64,000 bases of DNA from the NCBI RefSeq assembly GCF_000372845.1, contig NZ_KB889963.1, forward strand, positions 1,608,146 to 1,672,145, given 5' to 3'. Position numbers and translations under genes: made by a program. Every line of letters begins with the position of its first letter. The first letter of the stretch is position 1. This DNA is from Methylocystis rosea SV97. GTDB lineage: Bacteria; Pseudomonadota; Alphaproteobacteria; Rhizobiales; Beijerinckiaceae. This document shows positions 1-8,973 of this stretch, one piece after another. The notes beneath the pieces are model-generated. The model was not told where the DNA came from. It was given only the letters and a program-made list of their open reading frames with translations, and ran no database searches.

Positions 1-110
1 AGGGGGAGGGACCGGCCTCGCTGCTGCGTAGGCCAGCCCCTTATTCAGGATCTGCCGCTCTGTCCGTCCAGTCGGCCTGCCCTCAGAAAAGGGCGAGGGC
101 GCCTGGGCGC
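1..110. other. leading segment, no gene seen
   Basis: The first 110 bases lie downstream of the minus-strand isomerase gene. I see no coding frame, RNA gene or clear terminator in them. The window edge may cut a neighbouring transcription unit. Confidence 0.4.
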
Positions 111-1013
111 CTACTTCTTCTTCGGCGCTTCGGCGGGCTTCTGCGCCGGAGCGGGCTTGGCGCCGGGAGAGCCCTCGGCCGGCGCGTCGGCGCGTTCGAT
201 CTTGGCGCCGTCGCGCAACTTCATGACGAGTTCGCTCTGCGCCTTCTGCACGACGTAGCGGGCGACCTGATCCTTCACCTCATCGAGCGGCGGGAAGACT
301 TTCGGGCGTTTCTCGTCGAGCTTAATGACGTGCCATCCGAATTGCGTCTTGATCGGATCGGAGACCTGGCCCGGCTCCATCTTCGCCGCCGCGTCGCCGA
401 ACTCCGGCACCATGCGGTCCTTCGTGAACCAGCCGAGGTCGCCGCCCTTGGCGCCGGGGTCCTTGGAAAGTTCGGTCGCGACTTTGCCGAAATCCTCGCC
501 GGCCTTGATGCGCTTCAGCGCGGCCTTCGCCTCTTCTTCGGTCGGCACCAGAATGTGGTGCGCGTGATATTCGGTTTCGGGCTTCTGGTTTTTCGCCGCT
601 TCGTCATAGGTCTGCTTGACGGCCGCTGCAGTCGCCGCATTCTTGGCGACGTCGCCGAGCAGCGTCTCCATCAGCGCCTTGTCGCGCAAATAGGCGAGCT
701 TTTTGGCGAATTCCGGCGTTTCGGCGAGCTTGTCGGCCTGCGCCTTCTGCACGACGAGCTGCTCGTCGATCAGGAAGTCGAGCACATAGGTTTCACGCGC
801 CTTTCCTTCGAGCTGACGCGGAATGGCGGCGCCAAGATCCTCCATCGCAAGCTTCAGGTCCTCGTCGGTGATCTCGACGCCATTGACCTTGGCGAGGGTT
901 TTCGCGACCGCAGATGTCGCGCCGACGGCGCTCATCGCCAGCAGGGCGGCGAGCGCGGTCGCTCCGAGCGCGGCACGGGCGAGAGAACGCGCATTCTTGC
1001 GGGCGTGAGACAT
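111..1013 (-). CDS. parvulin-type peptidyl-prolyl cis-trans isomerase, exported
   Basis: Predicted periplasmic foldase of the SurA/PrsA parvulin class, which isomerises prolyl bonds during folding of exported and outer-membrane proteins. The protein is about 300 aa. It begins with a basic stretch and a hydrophobic Ala/Leu-rich signal segment (about residues 13-38), then an N-terminal helical chaperone-like part. The rotamase domain follows at about residues 148-240, with the typical HAHHILV opening, the GGDLGWF core and the GWHVIKL closing motif. The tail is rich in Ala, Pro and Lys. A start at 1013 is preferred over one four codons upstream because GGAG lies about 7 bases before it. glnE lies upstream on the same strand, about 125 bases away. 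The fold is certain; the client proteins are not known. Confidence 0.9.
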   Translation of the reverse strand: MSHARKNARSLARAALGATALAALLAMSAVGATSAVAKTLAKVNGVEITDEDLKLAMEDLGAAIPRQLEGKARETYVLDFLIDEQLVVQKAQADKLAETPEFAKKLAYLRDKALMETLLGDVAKNAATAAAVKQTYDEAAKNQKPETEYHAHHILVPTEEEAKAALKRIKAGEDFGKVATELSKDPGAKGGDLGWFTKDRMVPEFGDAAAKMEPGQVSDPIKTQFGWHVIKLDEKRPKVFPPLDEVKDQVARYVVQKAQSELVMKLRDGAKIERADAPAEGSPGAKPAPAQKPAEAPKKK

Positions 1014-1138
1014 GATGTGCTCCAAAAAGAGGCCGGGCCGGCCCTGAACAAAAGCGGCCGTCGCCGCCGGCGGAAAATGCTCCTGCGCGAGGAATCCGGC
1101 GTATCTATGCCCGAGGAGCCGGTTCTGACAACTCCCGG

Positions 1139-4096
1139 CTACGCCGAAACCGGGCGCTCGGCGACCTCTCCGACGACGCTCGTGAAAATTTCCCGGGTTC
1201 TCTTCTGCGTATCGGCGAGCAGCGCTTCCAGATTGGAAAGATCTGGCGCGTCGCCGACGCGCAGCAACAGCTCCGCCAGTCCGCGTGGGGCGTCGGCGGG
1301 ACGGAAAGCGTCGTCGATGGCAAGCCGCAGCAATTGCGTCAGCCCTTGGTAGAGCTTTGAGGCCTCCGCCAGCGCGTCCGCCGCGCCGGCGTCGATAAAC
1401 CCGGCGTCTTTTACACGCTGCAGGGCGACTGTTGTGTTCGTTGAAAAAAGCTCAGGACGCTGCGGGCCATGCAGCAGCATCAAATATTGCGCGACAAACT
1501 CGACGTCGATCAATCCACCGGGAACCTGCTTCAATTCCCAAGGGCTTGTCGCGCCCTTTTCCTTTTCGATCCGCCGGCGCATGGACAAAACGTCGTCTTT
1601 GAGTTTTTGCGCGTCGCGCGGACGCGTCAGCGCCACGCGGATCGCCGCTTCGACGCTTTGTGTGAACGCCTCAGGACCCGCGACGACGCGGGCGCGGGTC
1701 AAGGCCATGTGCTCCCATGTCCACGCTTCATGGGCCTGATAATCCGAAAAGGCGGCGAGACTTACTGCGAGCGGTCCGCTGTTGCCGGAAGGGCGCAAAC
1801 GAAAATCCGCCTCATAGAGCAGGCCTTCGGCCGTAGGAGCGGAAAGGGCGCTGATCAGCCTCTGCGTGAGACGGCCGTAATATTGCTGCGTTGAAATCGG
1901 CCGTCCGCCACCCTTTGATTCCGCCAGTGGGTCGGCGTCGTAGAGCAGCATCAGATCGAGATCGGACGCGGCCGTCATCTCGCATCCGCCAAGCTTGCCC
2001 ATGGCGACGACCGCGCACGCGCCGCCATCGATCGTTCCATGCGTTTTGGCGAATTCCTCGCAGACGCGCGCGAAGAGCCGGGCGATCAGCGTTTCGGCGA
2101 GGCGGGTATAAGCGAAGCCGGCCTCAGCGACCGACACGGATCCGGTCAGAATGCGTACGCCGATGAGGAATTTCTGCTCCTGTCCGAAGATGCGGGCGCG
2201 GTCGAGCGCGTCTTCATAGGAGCGCGCCTCGGCGAATTGCGAGGCGAGGCGTTCCTCCAATTCGCTTTGCGTCGGCACCGTCTCGAAAAAAGCCGGCTCC
2301 ATGAGCGCGTCGAGCACGCGCGGGCGCCGGGAGATTGTTTCGGCGAGCTTGGGCGCCGCGCCCGTAATTGCGGCAAGCAGTTTGAGAAGTCGCGGCTGCG
2401 AGACGAGCAGGGAAAAGAGCTGCACGCCTGCCGGCAGTTTTGCGATGAGCCTGTCGAAGGCGAGAAAGGCGGCGTCGGCGTTCTCCGTCGCGGCGATGGC
2501 TTCGAGCAGGATGGGCGTCAGCTCCGTCAGCCGTTCGCGCGCGATGGTCGAGCGGGTCGCGGCATAGCGGCCGAAGTGCCAGCCGCGAATGGTCGCCGTC
2601 ACCGTCTTGGGGTTGGCGAAGCCCATATTGGCGAGCGTCTCGATCGTCCCCGGATCGTCGTCGTCGCCGGTGAAGACGAGATTTCCGGCCGACGAGGTGA
2701 GCTGCGGCGCGCTTTCGAAGAGTTTCGCATAATGGCTCTGCACCACGTCGAGCCGCTTCAGCAGCGCTTCGGCAAAGTCGGCGTAGCCTGAAAAGCCCAT
2801 CATGGCGCCGATGACGGCGACTCCGTCTTCAGTCTCGGGCAGCGTGTGCCTCTGCTCGTCGGCGACCATCTGAATGCGATGCTCGACGTCGCGCAGAAAG
2901 AGATAGGCTTCGCGCAGATCGTCGCGCGCCTCGCGCGCCACCCAGCCGCTCTCGACGAGCTGGTCAAGCATCGCCAGAGTCGAGCGCCCGCGCAGGCGCC
3001 GATCGCGACCGCCGGTGATGAGCTGCTGCGTCTGCACGAAGAATTCGATTTCGCGAATGCCGCCGCGTCCGAGCTTGATGTTGTGACCGGCGACGGCGAT
3101 CTTGCCATGTCCCTTATGCGCGTGAATCTGCCGCTTGATCGAATGCACGTCGGCGATGGCGGCGAAGTCGAAATATTTGCGCCAGATGAAGGGCGCGAGC
3201 TCCTGCAGAAATTGTTCGCCGGCGAAGATGTCGCCCGCGACCGGCCGCGCCTTGATATAGGCGGCGCGCTCCCAGTTCTGGCCCATGCTTTCGTAATAGC
3301 TCAGCGCCGCTTCGAGCGGGATGGCGATGGGCGTCGCGCCCGGGTCGGGACGCAGCCGCAGATCGGCGCGAAACACATAGCCATCGACGGTGCGCTCGCT
3401 CATGATCCGCACGATCCGCTTCGTCAGTTTGACGAAGAAATCGACGTCCTCCGATGGGTCGGCGAGGCGCGCGCGCGAACGGTCGAAGAACACGATGAGA
3501 TCGATGTCGGAGGAGTAGTTCAGCTCAAAGGCGCCCCCCTTGCCCATGCCGAGAAAAATCCAACCCGATCCGCGTTCGGGGTCGCGCTGATCGGCGAGTT
3601 CGATCTTGCCGGCGAGCGCGGCGGCGCGCAGCGTGAAGCGAATGGCGGCGGAAAGCGTGGCGTCGGCGATTCGCGTCAGCGCTCGCGTCGCCTCCGGCAT
3701 GTCCCAGACTTTGGCAAGATCGGCGAGGGCGATGACGAGCGCGGCGTCCTGCTTTGTGAGGCGCAGCAGGCGCATCAGCTCGGCTTCGTCTTGGGTTTCG
3801 ATGTTGCGCGTTTCTTCGATCAGCGCCTCGACGCGCTGCGCGGGATCGCTGATGAGGATGCGGGCGAGCCGCGCCGGATCGCGGGCGGAAAGGTCGGTCA
3901 GATAGGGCGACGAGCCGAACACGCCGAGCAGCAGATCGCGCGCTTGCGGCCGCTCCAGCAAAAGCGCCGCCAGCGCGCTATCGGCGGCTCCGTCCTTCTC
4001 CAACACGCGGGCGAGCGCCTCTTCGGCCCTCTGCGCGTCGAGAGGCTGAATGACGACCTTGGCGCGGTCCAAAAGGGCGTTGGCGTTTGACGTCAA
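1139..4096 (-). CDS. glnE: bifunctional glutamine synthetase adenylyltransferase/adenylyl-removing enzyme
   Basis: GlnE attaches AMP to, and removes it from, glutamine synthetase in response to PII, and so tunes ammonia assimilation. At 985 aa it is full length for the family. Two nucleotidyltransferase domains are visible, each with the hallmark Gly-rich turn followed by two aspartates: the first reads SSDIDLIVFFD in the N-terminal half (adenylyl-removing), and the second reads GKLGGCEMTAASDLDL in the C-terminal half (adenylylating). Both aspartate pairs are intact, so both activities should be retained. The start codon appears to be TTG at 4096, with GGAAGG about 6 bases upstream. It is monocistronic or leads the downstream isomerase gene. 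No PII or glutamine synthetase gene is in the window. Confidence 0.96.
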   Translation of the reverse strand: MTSNANALLDRAKVVIQPLDAQRAEEALARVLEKDGAADSALAALLLERPQARDLLLGVFGSSPYLTDLSARDPARLARILISDPAQRVEALIEETRNIETQDEAELMRLLRLTKQDAALVIALADLAKVWDMPEATRALTRIADATLSAAIRFTLRAAALAGKIELADQRDPERGSGWIFLGMGKGGAFELNYSSDIDLIVFFDRSRARLADPSEDVDFFVKLTKRIVRIMSERTVDGYVFRADLRLRPDPGATPIAIPLEAALSYYESMGQNWERAAYIKARPVAGDIFAGEQFLQELAPFIWRKYFDFAAIADVHSIKRQIHAHKGHGKIAVAGHNIKLGRGGIREIEFFVQTQQLITGGRDRRLRGRSTLAMLDQLVESGWVAREARDDLREAYLFLRDVEHRIQMVADEQRHTLPETEDGVAVIGAMMGFSGYADFAEALLKRLDVVQSHYAKLFESAPQLTSSAGNLVFTGDDDDPGTIETLANMGFANPKTVTATIRGWHFGRYAATRSTIARERLTELTPILLEAIAATENADAAFLAFDRLIAKLPAGVQLFSLLVSQPRLLKLLAAITGAAPKLAETISRRPRVLDALMEPAFFETVPTQSELEERLASQFAEARSYEDALDRARIFGQEQKFLIGVRILTGSVSVAEAGFAYTRLAETLIARLFARVCEEFAKTHGTIDGGACAVVAMGKLGGCEMTAASDLDLMLLYDADPLAESKGGGRPISTQQYYGRLTQRLISALSAPTAEGLLYEADFRLRPSGNSGPLAVSLAAFSDYQAHEAWTWEHMALTRARVVAGPEAFTQSVEAAIRVALTRPRDAQKLKDDVLSMRRRIEKEKGATSPWELKQVPGGLIDVEFVAQYLMLLHGPQRPELFSTNTTVALQRVKDAGFIDAGAADALAEASKLYQGLTQLLRLAIDDAFRPADAPRGLAELLLRVGDAPDLSNLEALLADTQKRTREIFTSVVGEVAERPVSA

Positions 4097-4212
4097 GGAA
4101 CCTTCCTTTTTGGGCAGCGAGAAAGCGGCTTTGCGCCGGGATATAATCCGGCTATCCCCCTAAATCAGCTTTGAGAGTCGACAAGCGGTCGTCAATGGGA
4201 AAAGGAGCAGGC

Positions 4213-4376
4213 CCCCTCGTCCTTCGAGACGCGCCCTACGGGCGCTCCTCAGGATGAGGGGGCCTTGGTTCCGCGAAATCAAAGGGCTTGACGCCATCAC
4301 TCGCATACGGACTGACGCGAGCTACAAGCTCCCTCATCCTGAGGAGCGTGCGGAGCACGCATCTCGAAGGACGAGA
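4213..4376. repeat. inverted pair of REP-like palindromes (family D)
   Basis: Two related elements face each other in the glnE-DUF815 spacer, at 4213-4261 and 4331-4376. Each has one end reading CTCGTCCTTCGAGA and the other reading GCTCCTCAGGATGAGGG (or the complements), with a short GC-rich hairpin between. The same termini recur at 63664-63828. This is an intergenic palindromic repeat of the kind common in Hyphomicrobiales genomes. It fills most of the 311-base gap 4097-4407. The rest of that gap shows only an AT-richer patch near 4140-4170 that could be a glnE promoter. Confidence 0.8.
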
Positions 4377-4407
4377 GAGCCTGGCGCCATATGATGAGAA
4401 AAATTTC

Positions 4408-5256
4408 ATGTCGGAAGAGGATGTCGCGCAGTTGCTCGCCCGCATCGCCGGGGCGCTGGAGCGCTTGGCCCCGCCGCAGCCGTCCGCGCCGGATTTCTCC
4501 GTCGCCGAGGCGTTCGTCTGGCGCGCCGCCGGCGAGGCGTTCCATCCCGTCAGCCGGGTCAATCGGGTCGATCTGGCGCTGCTCAAGGGAGTCGACCGTC
4601 AGCGCGACATGCTTCTCGCCAACACCAGCCGCTTCGCGCAAGGCCTGCCCGCCAACAACGCGCTGATGTGGGGCGCGCGGGGCATGGGCAAATCCTCGCT
4701 GGTGAAGTCAATTCATGGCGCGCTGGCCGAGAAGGGCCTGAAACTCATCGAAATCCATCGCGAGGATATTGAAGCGCTGCCCACGCTGCTCGGCGCGCTG
4801 GCGCAGGCGCCCTTCCGCTTCATCGTCTTTTGCGACGACCTGTCGTTTGACGGCGCGGAGACGAGCTACAAGGCGCTCAAGACCGCTCTCGAAGGCGGCG
4901 TCGAAGGGCGGCCGGACAATGTGCTGTTTTACGCCACGTCGAATCGCCGCCATCTGTTGCCGCGCGACATGATGGAGAACGAAAGCGCCACCGCCATCCA
5001 CCCCGGCGAGGTGATCGAGGAGAAAATCTCGCTCTCAGACCGCTTCGGGCTTTGGATCGGCTTTCACAATTGCAGCCAGGACGACTATCTGGCGATGGTC
5101 TTCGGCTACGCCGGTCATTTTGGCCTCGGCGCGCCAGAAGCGACGATCCGCGCCGAGGCGCTGGAATGGTCGATCACCCGCGGCGCGCGCTCGGGCCGTG
5201 TCGCCTGGCAGTTCGTGCAGGATCTCGCGGGGCGACTGGGGAAGGATTTGTGCTAG
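4408..5256 (+). CDS. DUF815 family ATP-binding protein
   Basis: A P-loop ATPase of the DUF815 family (AAA-like), 282 aa, soluble, cellular role not established. The Walker A motif is GARGMGKSS at about residue 90, and a Walker B-like segment FIVFCDDLSF lies about 50 residues later. A sensor-like FYATSNRRHLLPRDM stretch follows. The start at 4408 (MSEEDVAQLL) is preferred. Upstream in-frame ATGs would run translation through the repeat element at 4331-4376, which gives a low-complexity extension untypical of the family. It stands alone between glnE (divergent) and a small exported protein. The family call is firm; no function should be inferred beyond ATP binding. Confidence 0.88.
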   Translation: MSEEDVAQLLARIAGALERLAPPQPSAPDFSVAEAFVWRAAGEAFHPVSRVNRVDLALLKGVDRQRDMLLANTSRFAQGLPANNALMWGARGMGKSSLVKSIHGALAEKGLKLIEIHREDIEALPTLLGALAQAPFRFIVFCDDLSFDGAETSYKALKTALEGGVEGRPDNVLFYATSNRRHLLPRDMMENESATAIHPGEVIEEKISLSDRFGLWIGFHNCSQDDYLAMVFGYAGHFGLGAPEATIRAEALEWSITRGARSGRVAWQFVQDLAGRLGKDLC

Positions 5257-5368
5257 CATCGTCCGGCGTTTACGCGTCCCGCCTGACTTCGCCCCGGTTT
5301 TTTTTCGCGCTTGCTAGCTTTCGCGCCGCGTCAGGCTTAGCCTGAGCTGGGCTAAAATGGGGGGCAGA

Positions 5369-5881
5369 ATGAACTTCAGACGTATTGCGCTTATCTCGAC
5401 CACAATGTTTCTCTCGCTGGTTTCTCTTTCTGGAAGCGCCTTTGCTTTCTGCGGGGTGTTGCAGGCTTCGGCCAGCGGCTATTCCAGAGACGAAGCGCTT
5501 TCAAAGGCCAACAACAAGGGACTGGTGGAGGTTCGAAGGCTCGAAGGCAATTACGGCAGCAGCAATGTTCATTATCAAACCGCCACGTCTTCTTGCCGAG
5601 ACGGCGGGAGGGTGACGTGCTTCATCTCCCAGAAGTTCTGCGTCGACAGCGGCCAGCGACAGCGGCCGGGTCGCGGCGAGGAAGGCCATTCGATGCATGG
5701 CTGCCCGCCCGGAACGCGGCCCGTTCCGGAAACGGATAATTGCGTGCCTGTACGTAAACGGACGAGCGAATTTGAAAGCCAGCCGTGGAAAAAGCCGGGT
5801 TGCCGGACCTGGAAGCAGAGCTGCGACAGAGGCGACGCCCGGGCCTGCGGAAGATATGAGTCGACCTGCCAGGTCAATTGA
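5369..5881 (+). CDS. hypothetical exported cysteine-containing protein
   Basis: I do not recognise a named family. The 170-aa product starts with a clear signal peptide (basic MNFRRIA, hydrophobic core, SAFA cleavage region at about residues 23-26). The mature part begins with FCGVLQASASGYSRDEAL, which resembles the short DUF4189-like domains that pair a Cys with an ASGYS-type motif. The second half is rich in Cys, Pro and Arg, with eight or so cysteines likely to form disulfides in the periplasm. The start at 5369 is chosen over 5357 because a GGGGGG tract sits just before it. Downstream is a strong hairpin (5895-5921) that separates it from a convergent small gene. Confidence 0.7.
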   Translation: MNFRRIALISTTMFLSLVSLSGSAFAFCGVLQASASGYSRDEALSKANNKGLVEVRRLEGNYGSSNVHYQTATSSCRDGGRVTCFISQKFCVDSGQRQRPGRGEEGHSMHGCPPGTRPVPETDNCVPVRKRTSEFESQPWKKPGCRTWKQSCDRGDARACGRYESTCQVN

Positions 5882-5894
5882 CGCGAGAACATTG

Positions 5895-5921
5895 CGAGAC
5901 GCCTGCACGGCAGGCGTCTCG
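5895..5921. terminator. strong hairpin between convergent genes
   Basis: CGAGACGCCTGC and its exact complement flank a three-base loop, giving a 12-bp perfect stem 14 bases after the stop of the exported-protein gene. There is no T-run on either side, so it may act as a bidirectional attenuator or RNA-stabilising hairpin rather than a classical intrinsic terminator. Confidence 0.5.
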
Positions 5922-5938
5922 GATCGCCGTCTGGCGGA

Positions 5939-6058
5939 TTAATACGGACGCTCCGGCGTGCATTCCGCAGTCGCGCATCGCGGTTGGTAGGCATAGGGGA
6001 TCATGGCGGCGACAAGCAGCAACCCGCCCATAATGATGATCGCCATTTTGTAATTCAT
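5939..6058 (-). CDS. 39-aa single-span membrane peptide
   Basis: A short frame, below usual gene-finder cut-offs, encodes 39 residues. It starts MNYKMAIIIMGGLLLVAAMI, a single hydrophobic span, followed by a short tail with two cysteines (RCATAECTPERPY). GGAGAGGAA lies about 5-12 bases upstream of the ATG, which is a good ribosome-binding site. The lysine before and the short polar tail after the span suggest an inner-membrane peptide with the two Cys exposed to the periplasm. No family is recognised. It lies between the hairpin at 5895-5921 and nth. Translation is likely but unproven. Confidence 0.55.
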   Translation of the reverse strand: MNYKMAIIIMGGLLLVAAMIPYAYQPRCATAECTPERPY

Positions 6059-6175
6059 CGCGATTCCTCTCCGACGGCGTTCGGCCCTTGGGTTTGATTT
6101 TAAACAATCCCACGTCGCCCGCCGAGCGTCTGTGACTTTGTCCTTATTGCGCGTAGGGCTGCAAGGATCGGAAGA

Positions 6176-6877
6176 TCAGAGCGTCTTGGCTTTGAACCGG
6201 CAGAGATCGGCGATCAGGCAGCGCGGGCATTCTGGCGTGCGCGCCTTGCACACATAGCGTCCGTGCAGAATGAGCCAGTGATGCGCGTGAAGCAGATATT
6301 TCTCTGGCGTGATCCTCGCGAGTCCTGCTTCGACCTCTTCGGGCGTCTTGCCGCTAGCGAGCGGCAGCCGGTTGGAGACTCGAAAAATATGCGTGTCGAC
6401 CGCGATCACCGGCTCGCCGAAGGCGACATTGAGCACGACGTTCGCGGTCTTGCCGCCGACGCCTGGGAGCGCGGTCAATTCCTCGCGCGTGCGCGGCACG
6501 TCGCCGCCATGCCGTTCGATCAGCAATCGTGACAGGGCGACGATATTTTTCGCCTTGGCGCGATATAGGCCGATCGTCTTGATGAGATCGCGCACGCGCT
6601 CCTCGCCGAGCGCCGCCATTTTGGCGGGCGTGTCGGCGAGCGCGAAGAGCGCGGGAGTCGCCTTGTTGACCCCTGCATCGGTCGCTTGCGCGGATAGCAC
6701 GACGGCGACGAGCAGCGTAAACGGGTTTTTGTAACCGAGTTCGGTCTTGGGTTCAGGATTCGCGGCTGCGAGACGCGCAAAAATCTCTTCGATGCGCGCA
6801 GCTTCAGCGGCAGCCGGCCGCCGACCGGCTCGTGGTTTTTTAGCGACGCGCGCGCGCTGACTGATTGTTTCCGCCAT
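6176..6877 (-). CDS. nth: endonuclease III
   Basis: DNA glycosylase/AP lyase that removes oxidised pyrimidines in base-excision repair. The 233-aa protein contains the helix-hairpin-helix LPGVGGKTANVVL with the following catalytic Asp (VDTHIFR), and the [4Fe-4S] cluster motif C-x6-C-x2-C-x5-C at the C-terminus. The catalytic Lys lies in the HhH region (GKT). The frame stays open upstream to 7267, but that part is antisense to the DUF2244 gene. The ATG at 6877 (MAETISQRAR) gives the normal family length and leaves a 48-base divergent promoter region shared with DUF2244. Confidence 0.95.
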   Translation of the reverse strand: MAETISQRARVAKKPRAGRRPAAAEAARIEEIFARLAAANPEPKTELGYKNPFTLLVAVVLSAQATDAGVNKATPALFALADTPAKMAALGEERVRDLIKTIGLYRAKAKNIVALSRLLIERHGGDVPRTREELTALPGVGGKTANVVLNVAFGEPVIAVDTHIFRVSNRLPLASGKTPEEVEAGLARITPEKYLLHAHHWLILHGRYVCKARTPECPRCLIADLCRFKAKTL

Positions 6878-6925
6878 CGGCGCGTTATAACTTTTAGAAT
6901 CTGAGGGACAAAGCCGGCAGGAGAA

Positions 6926-7417
6926 ATGTCCGACCCCTTCGAGCGGAAAATTTACGAAGCGCGGCTGACGCCGCATCGGTCGATGACGCCGCACGCCTTC
7001 TACCTTTTCATCGTGATTTTCTGTTTCGGACAGGCCCTGTTTGCGCTGCCCTTCTTCTTCATGGGCGCCTGGCCCGTCGCCGGCTTCATGGGCCTCGACG
7101 CGGTCGGACTCTATTTCGCCTTCCGCGCAAGCTTCCACGCCGCCCGCAGTCATGAGACGCTCGACCTTACGCCGCTGGAGCTGGTTTTCGCGCAAATCGG
7201 CGCGCGCGGACAGCGAAAGGAATGGCGCTTCAACCCTTCTTGGGTGCGGCTGGAACAGACGGTCCACGAAGAATTCGGGACGGAGCGGGTGGCGCTGATC
7301 TCGCGCGGCGAATGCATCGAGATCGGCGCCTTTTTAGGGCCGGATCAGAAAGCGGAGCTGGCGCGGGAACTGAACCGCGCGCTCATCGACGCGCGCATGG
7401 GCGCCCGTTTCGGCTAG
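6926..7417 (+). CDS. DUF2244 family inner-membrane protein
   Basis: A 163-aa protein of the DUF2244 family. Two adjacent transmembrane segments lie at about residues 23-65 (YLFIVIFCFGQALFALPFFF and a following hydrophobic stretch), then a soluble C-terminal domain with the family's WVRLE segment and a final hydrophilic helix. Function is unknown; members are common in alphaproteobacteria. GGCAGGAGAAA precedes the ATG. It is transcribed divergently from nth and ends 17 bases before the convergent DedA gene. Confidence 0.85.
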   Translation: MSDPFERKIYEARLTPHRSMTPHAFYLFIVIFCFGQALFALPFFFMGAWPVAGFMGLDAVGLYFAFRASFHAARSHETLDLTPLELVFAQIGARGQRKEWRFNPSWVRLEQTVHEEFGTERVALISRGECIEIGAFLGPDQKAELARELNRALIDARMGARFG

Positions 7418-7434
7418 AACGGACATGAGCGGAT

Positions 7435-8076
7435 CTAGCGTCGCTGGCTCAGCATGGCGTCGGCTTCCCGCATCAGCCGCGCCTCGTGCCGCTTATAGTA
7501 GCGCCAAAGCACAAACAGCCCGATGACGAGTCCGCCGACGAGCGCCATGGCGATCGGGCCCTCGATTTTTTCGAAGCCAGCGGTGAGGTAATAAGCGCCA
7601 AAGCCGAACACGCACGCCCAAACGACGCCGCCCGTCGCGTTATAGACGAAGAAGCGGCCTGGCGGCAGATGGTTTGCGCCGGCGAGCGAGGCCGCGAGAA
7701 TGCGCAGCAACGCGATGAAGCGGCCGAAAAAAACGATCGCGCCGCCCCAACGATAGAAGAGATATTGGCCGAGGCGCAGCTTTTCCGGCCCGAGCCCGAC
7801 ATGATGGCCGTAACGTTCGAGAAGCTTCGTTCCATACTCCCGCCCCAGCCAATAACCGACATTGTCGCCGACGATCGCGCCCGCAGCGGCGGCTACGACG
7901 ATATTTTCAATGGCGATCGCTCCGGACAGCCGCGCGTAGATTGCGGCGCCGACGAGCATGGTTTCTCCAGGCAGCGGTATGCCGGCGCTTTCCAGAGCCA
8001 CGACGATAAAGATCGCCCAATAGCCGTAGGTCGAGAGGATCGCGGCGATCTGAGACTGATCGAGAAAATGCGTCAT
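7435..8076 (-). CDS. DedA/SNARE-associated family membrane protein
   Basis: Polytopic inner-membrane protein of the DedA family. Some members flip or recycle lipid carriers such as undecaprenyl phosphate and affect membrane potential and envelope integrity. The 213-aa sequence has the family signature ESAGIPLPGETML near residue 30, a GDNVGYWLGREYG motif, the conserved FFGRFIALLR segment, and four to five hydrophobic spans. The C-terminal tail is basic. It is monocistronic and convergent with DUF2244. The substrate cannot be told from sequence. Confidence 0.9.
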   Translation of the reverse strand: MTHFLDQSQIAAILSTYGYWAIFIVVALESAGIPLPGETMLVGAAIYARLSGAIAIENIVVAAAAGAIVGDNVGYWLGREYGTKLLERYGHHVGLGPEKLRLGQYLFYRWGGAIVFFGRFIALLRILAASLAGANHLPPGRFFVYNATGGVVWACVFGFGAYYLTAGFEKIEGPIAMALVGGLVIGLFVLWRYYKRHEARLMREADAMLSQRR

Positions 8077-8181
8077 CCCTGGCCCGGAAAGTGTCCTATG
8101 CCACTCTCATGTAGGCCTAAATGCGCAAATGGCGACGTCGCCGAAGCGAGGCCGCCATTTTTAGGACGTCAATCGAAAGGG

Positions 8182-8541
8182 TCAGTGATATTGCAGCGCG
8201 TTCTCTCGCGCGGCGCTGAAGGCGTAGGGCGGCGTCGCTGCCATAGCCTCGCTGTCAAAGACGAAGGGGTCGCGCTCCAGCGCCACTTGAAGGACCTCCC
8301 GCAATCCTCGGAGCAAAGGCTGGTCGTCGCGGACAACCTTGGCCCGAAGCGCCTCCTGCGCGGCTTCATCCGACCGGCTCGCGAAATCGCGCACCGCCAT
8401 CGCGACGAATCTGCCAACGCTGACGCCTTTCTCTTCAGCCGCGGCGCGTACGCGCTCGGCGAAGCCGCCGCCAATGCAAGCCAGGGCGGCATGCGCCACC
8501 TTGTCGTTCGAGCAGGAATTGATCAGATCCACGATGACCAT
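8182..8541 (-). CDS. hypothetical protein, helix-rich
   Basis: A 119-aa soluble protein with no family I recognise. It begins MVIVDLINSCSNDKVAHAAL, and the central segment FAERVRAAAEEKGVSVGRFV resembles the ribbon-helix-like or CopG-like helical regions seen in small regulators, but no definite DNA-binding motif can be assigned. The start at 8541 is preferred because GGAGG lies 6 bases upstream; an alternative ATG at 8568 adds nine residues. Downstream of it on the strand lies DedA. Confidence 0.6.
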   Translation of the reverse strand: MVIVDLINSCSNDKVAHAALACIGGGFAERVRAAAEEKGVSVGRFVAMAVRDFASRSDEAAQEALRAKVVRDDQPLLRGLREVLQVALERDPFVFDSEAMAATPPYAFSAARENALQYH

Positions 8542-8931
8542 GACGACCTCCGCCCTTGGACGTTCCATGTTTCGGAACCCTTTGTTGGCCGCGGTTTATC
8601 TCCGCGACAGTGTCCACGCCCGTTGGGGCGTTCGTACCCGCCAAGCTATCCAGTCAAGCTGAACGTTATCTGTATGAGTGCTGAAAAAATTCCGCGTCCG
8701 ACGATCGGACGGGATCTCTCAACCCGGCGAACAAGGCTGTCGGCGCAAAAGCCGAGAGACTTTGCTCCCATGCCGCGCGCTGCTGCCTTCTAACTGAAGG
8801 CCGTGACAGCTTCACGACGAAGTTCGCCGGTATATCAACAACATAGTGATCAGCCGAGCTGAGGCCGCAGCACGACTCGGGACTCAACTCGTGGCTAGAG
8901 CAATAGTTCCGAGAAGCTGAAAAATTCGTAG
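8542..8931. other. intergenic stretch, nothing identified
   Basis: About 390 bases between the hypothetical gene and the hairpin behind gloA. I find no convincing coding frame, tRNA or known riboswitch. The base composition is a little less GC-rich and more irregular than the flanking genes, and it could hold a decayed gene, but no recognisable protein fragment remains. Confidence 0.4.
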
Positions 8932-8962
8932 CTGCGGCGCAAAAGATCCTGTGGCGCCGCAG
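8932..8962 (-). terminator. hairpin downstream of gloA
   Basis: CTGCGGCGC and GCGCCGCAG form a perfect 9-bp stem with a 13-base loop, 11 bases past the gloA stop. On the minus strand the stem is followed after a few bases by a short run of T (the complement of AAAAA near 8920-8924), consistent with a weak intrinsic terminator. Confidence 0.5.
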
Positions 8963-8973
8963 TAGCCTTGCCT

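Noticed and set aside
7486-8793. A long plus-strand frame over DedA and the hypothetical gene
   Set aside because: Runs antisense through DedA; no coherent protein.
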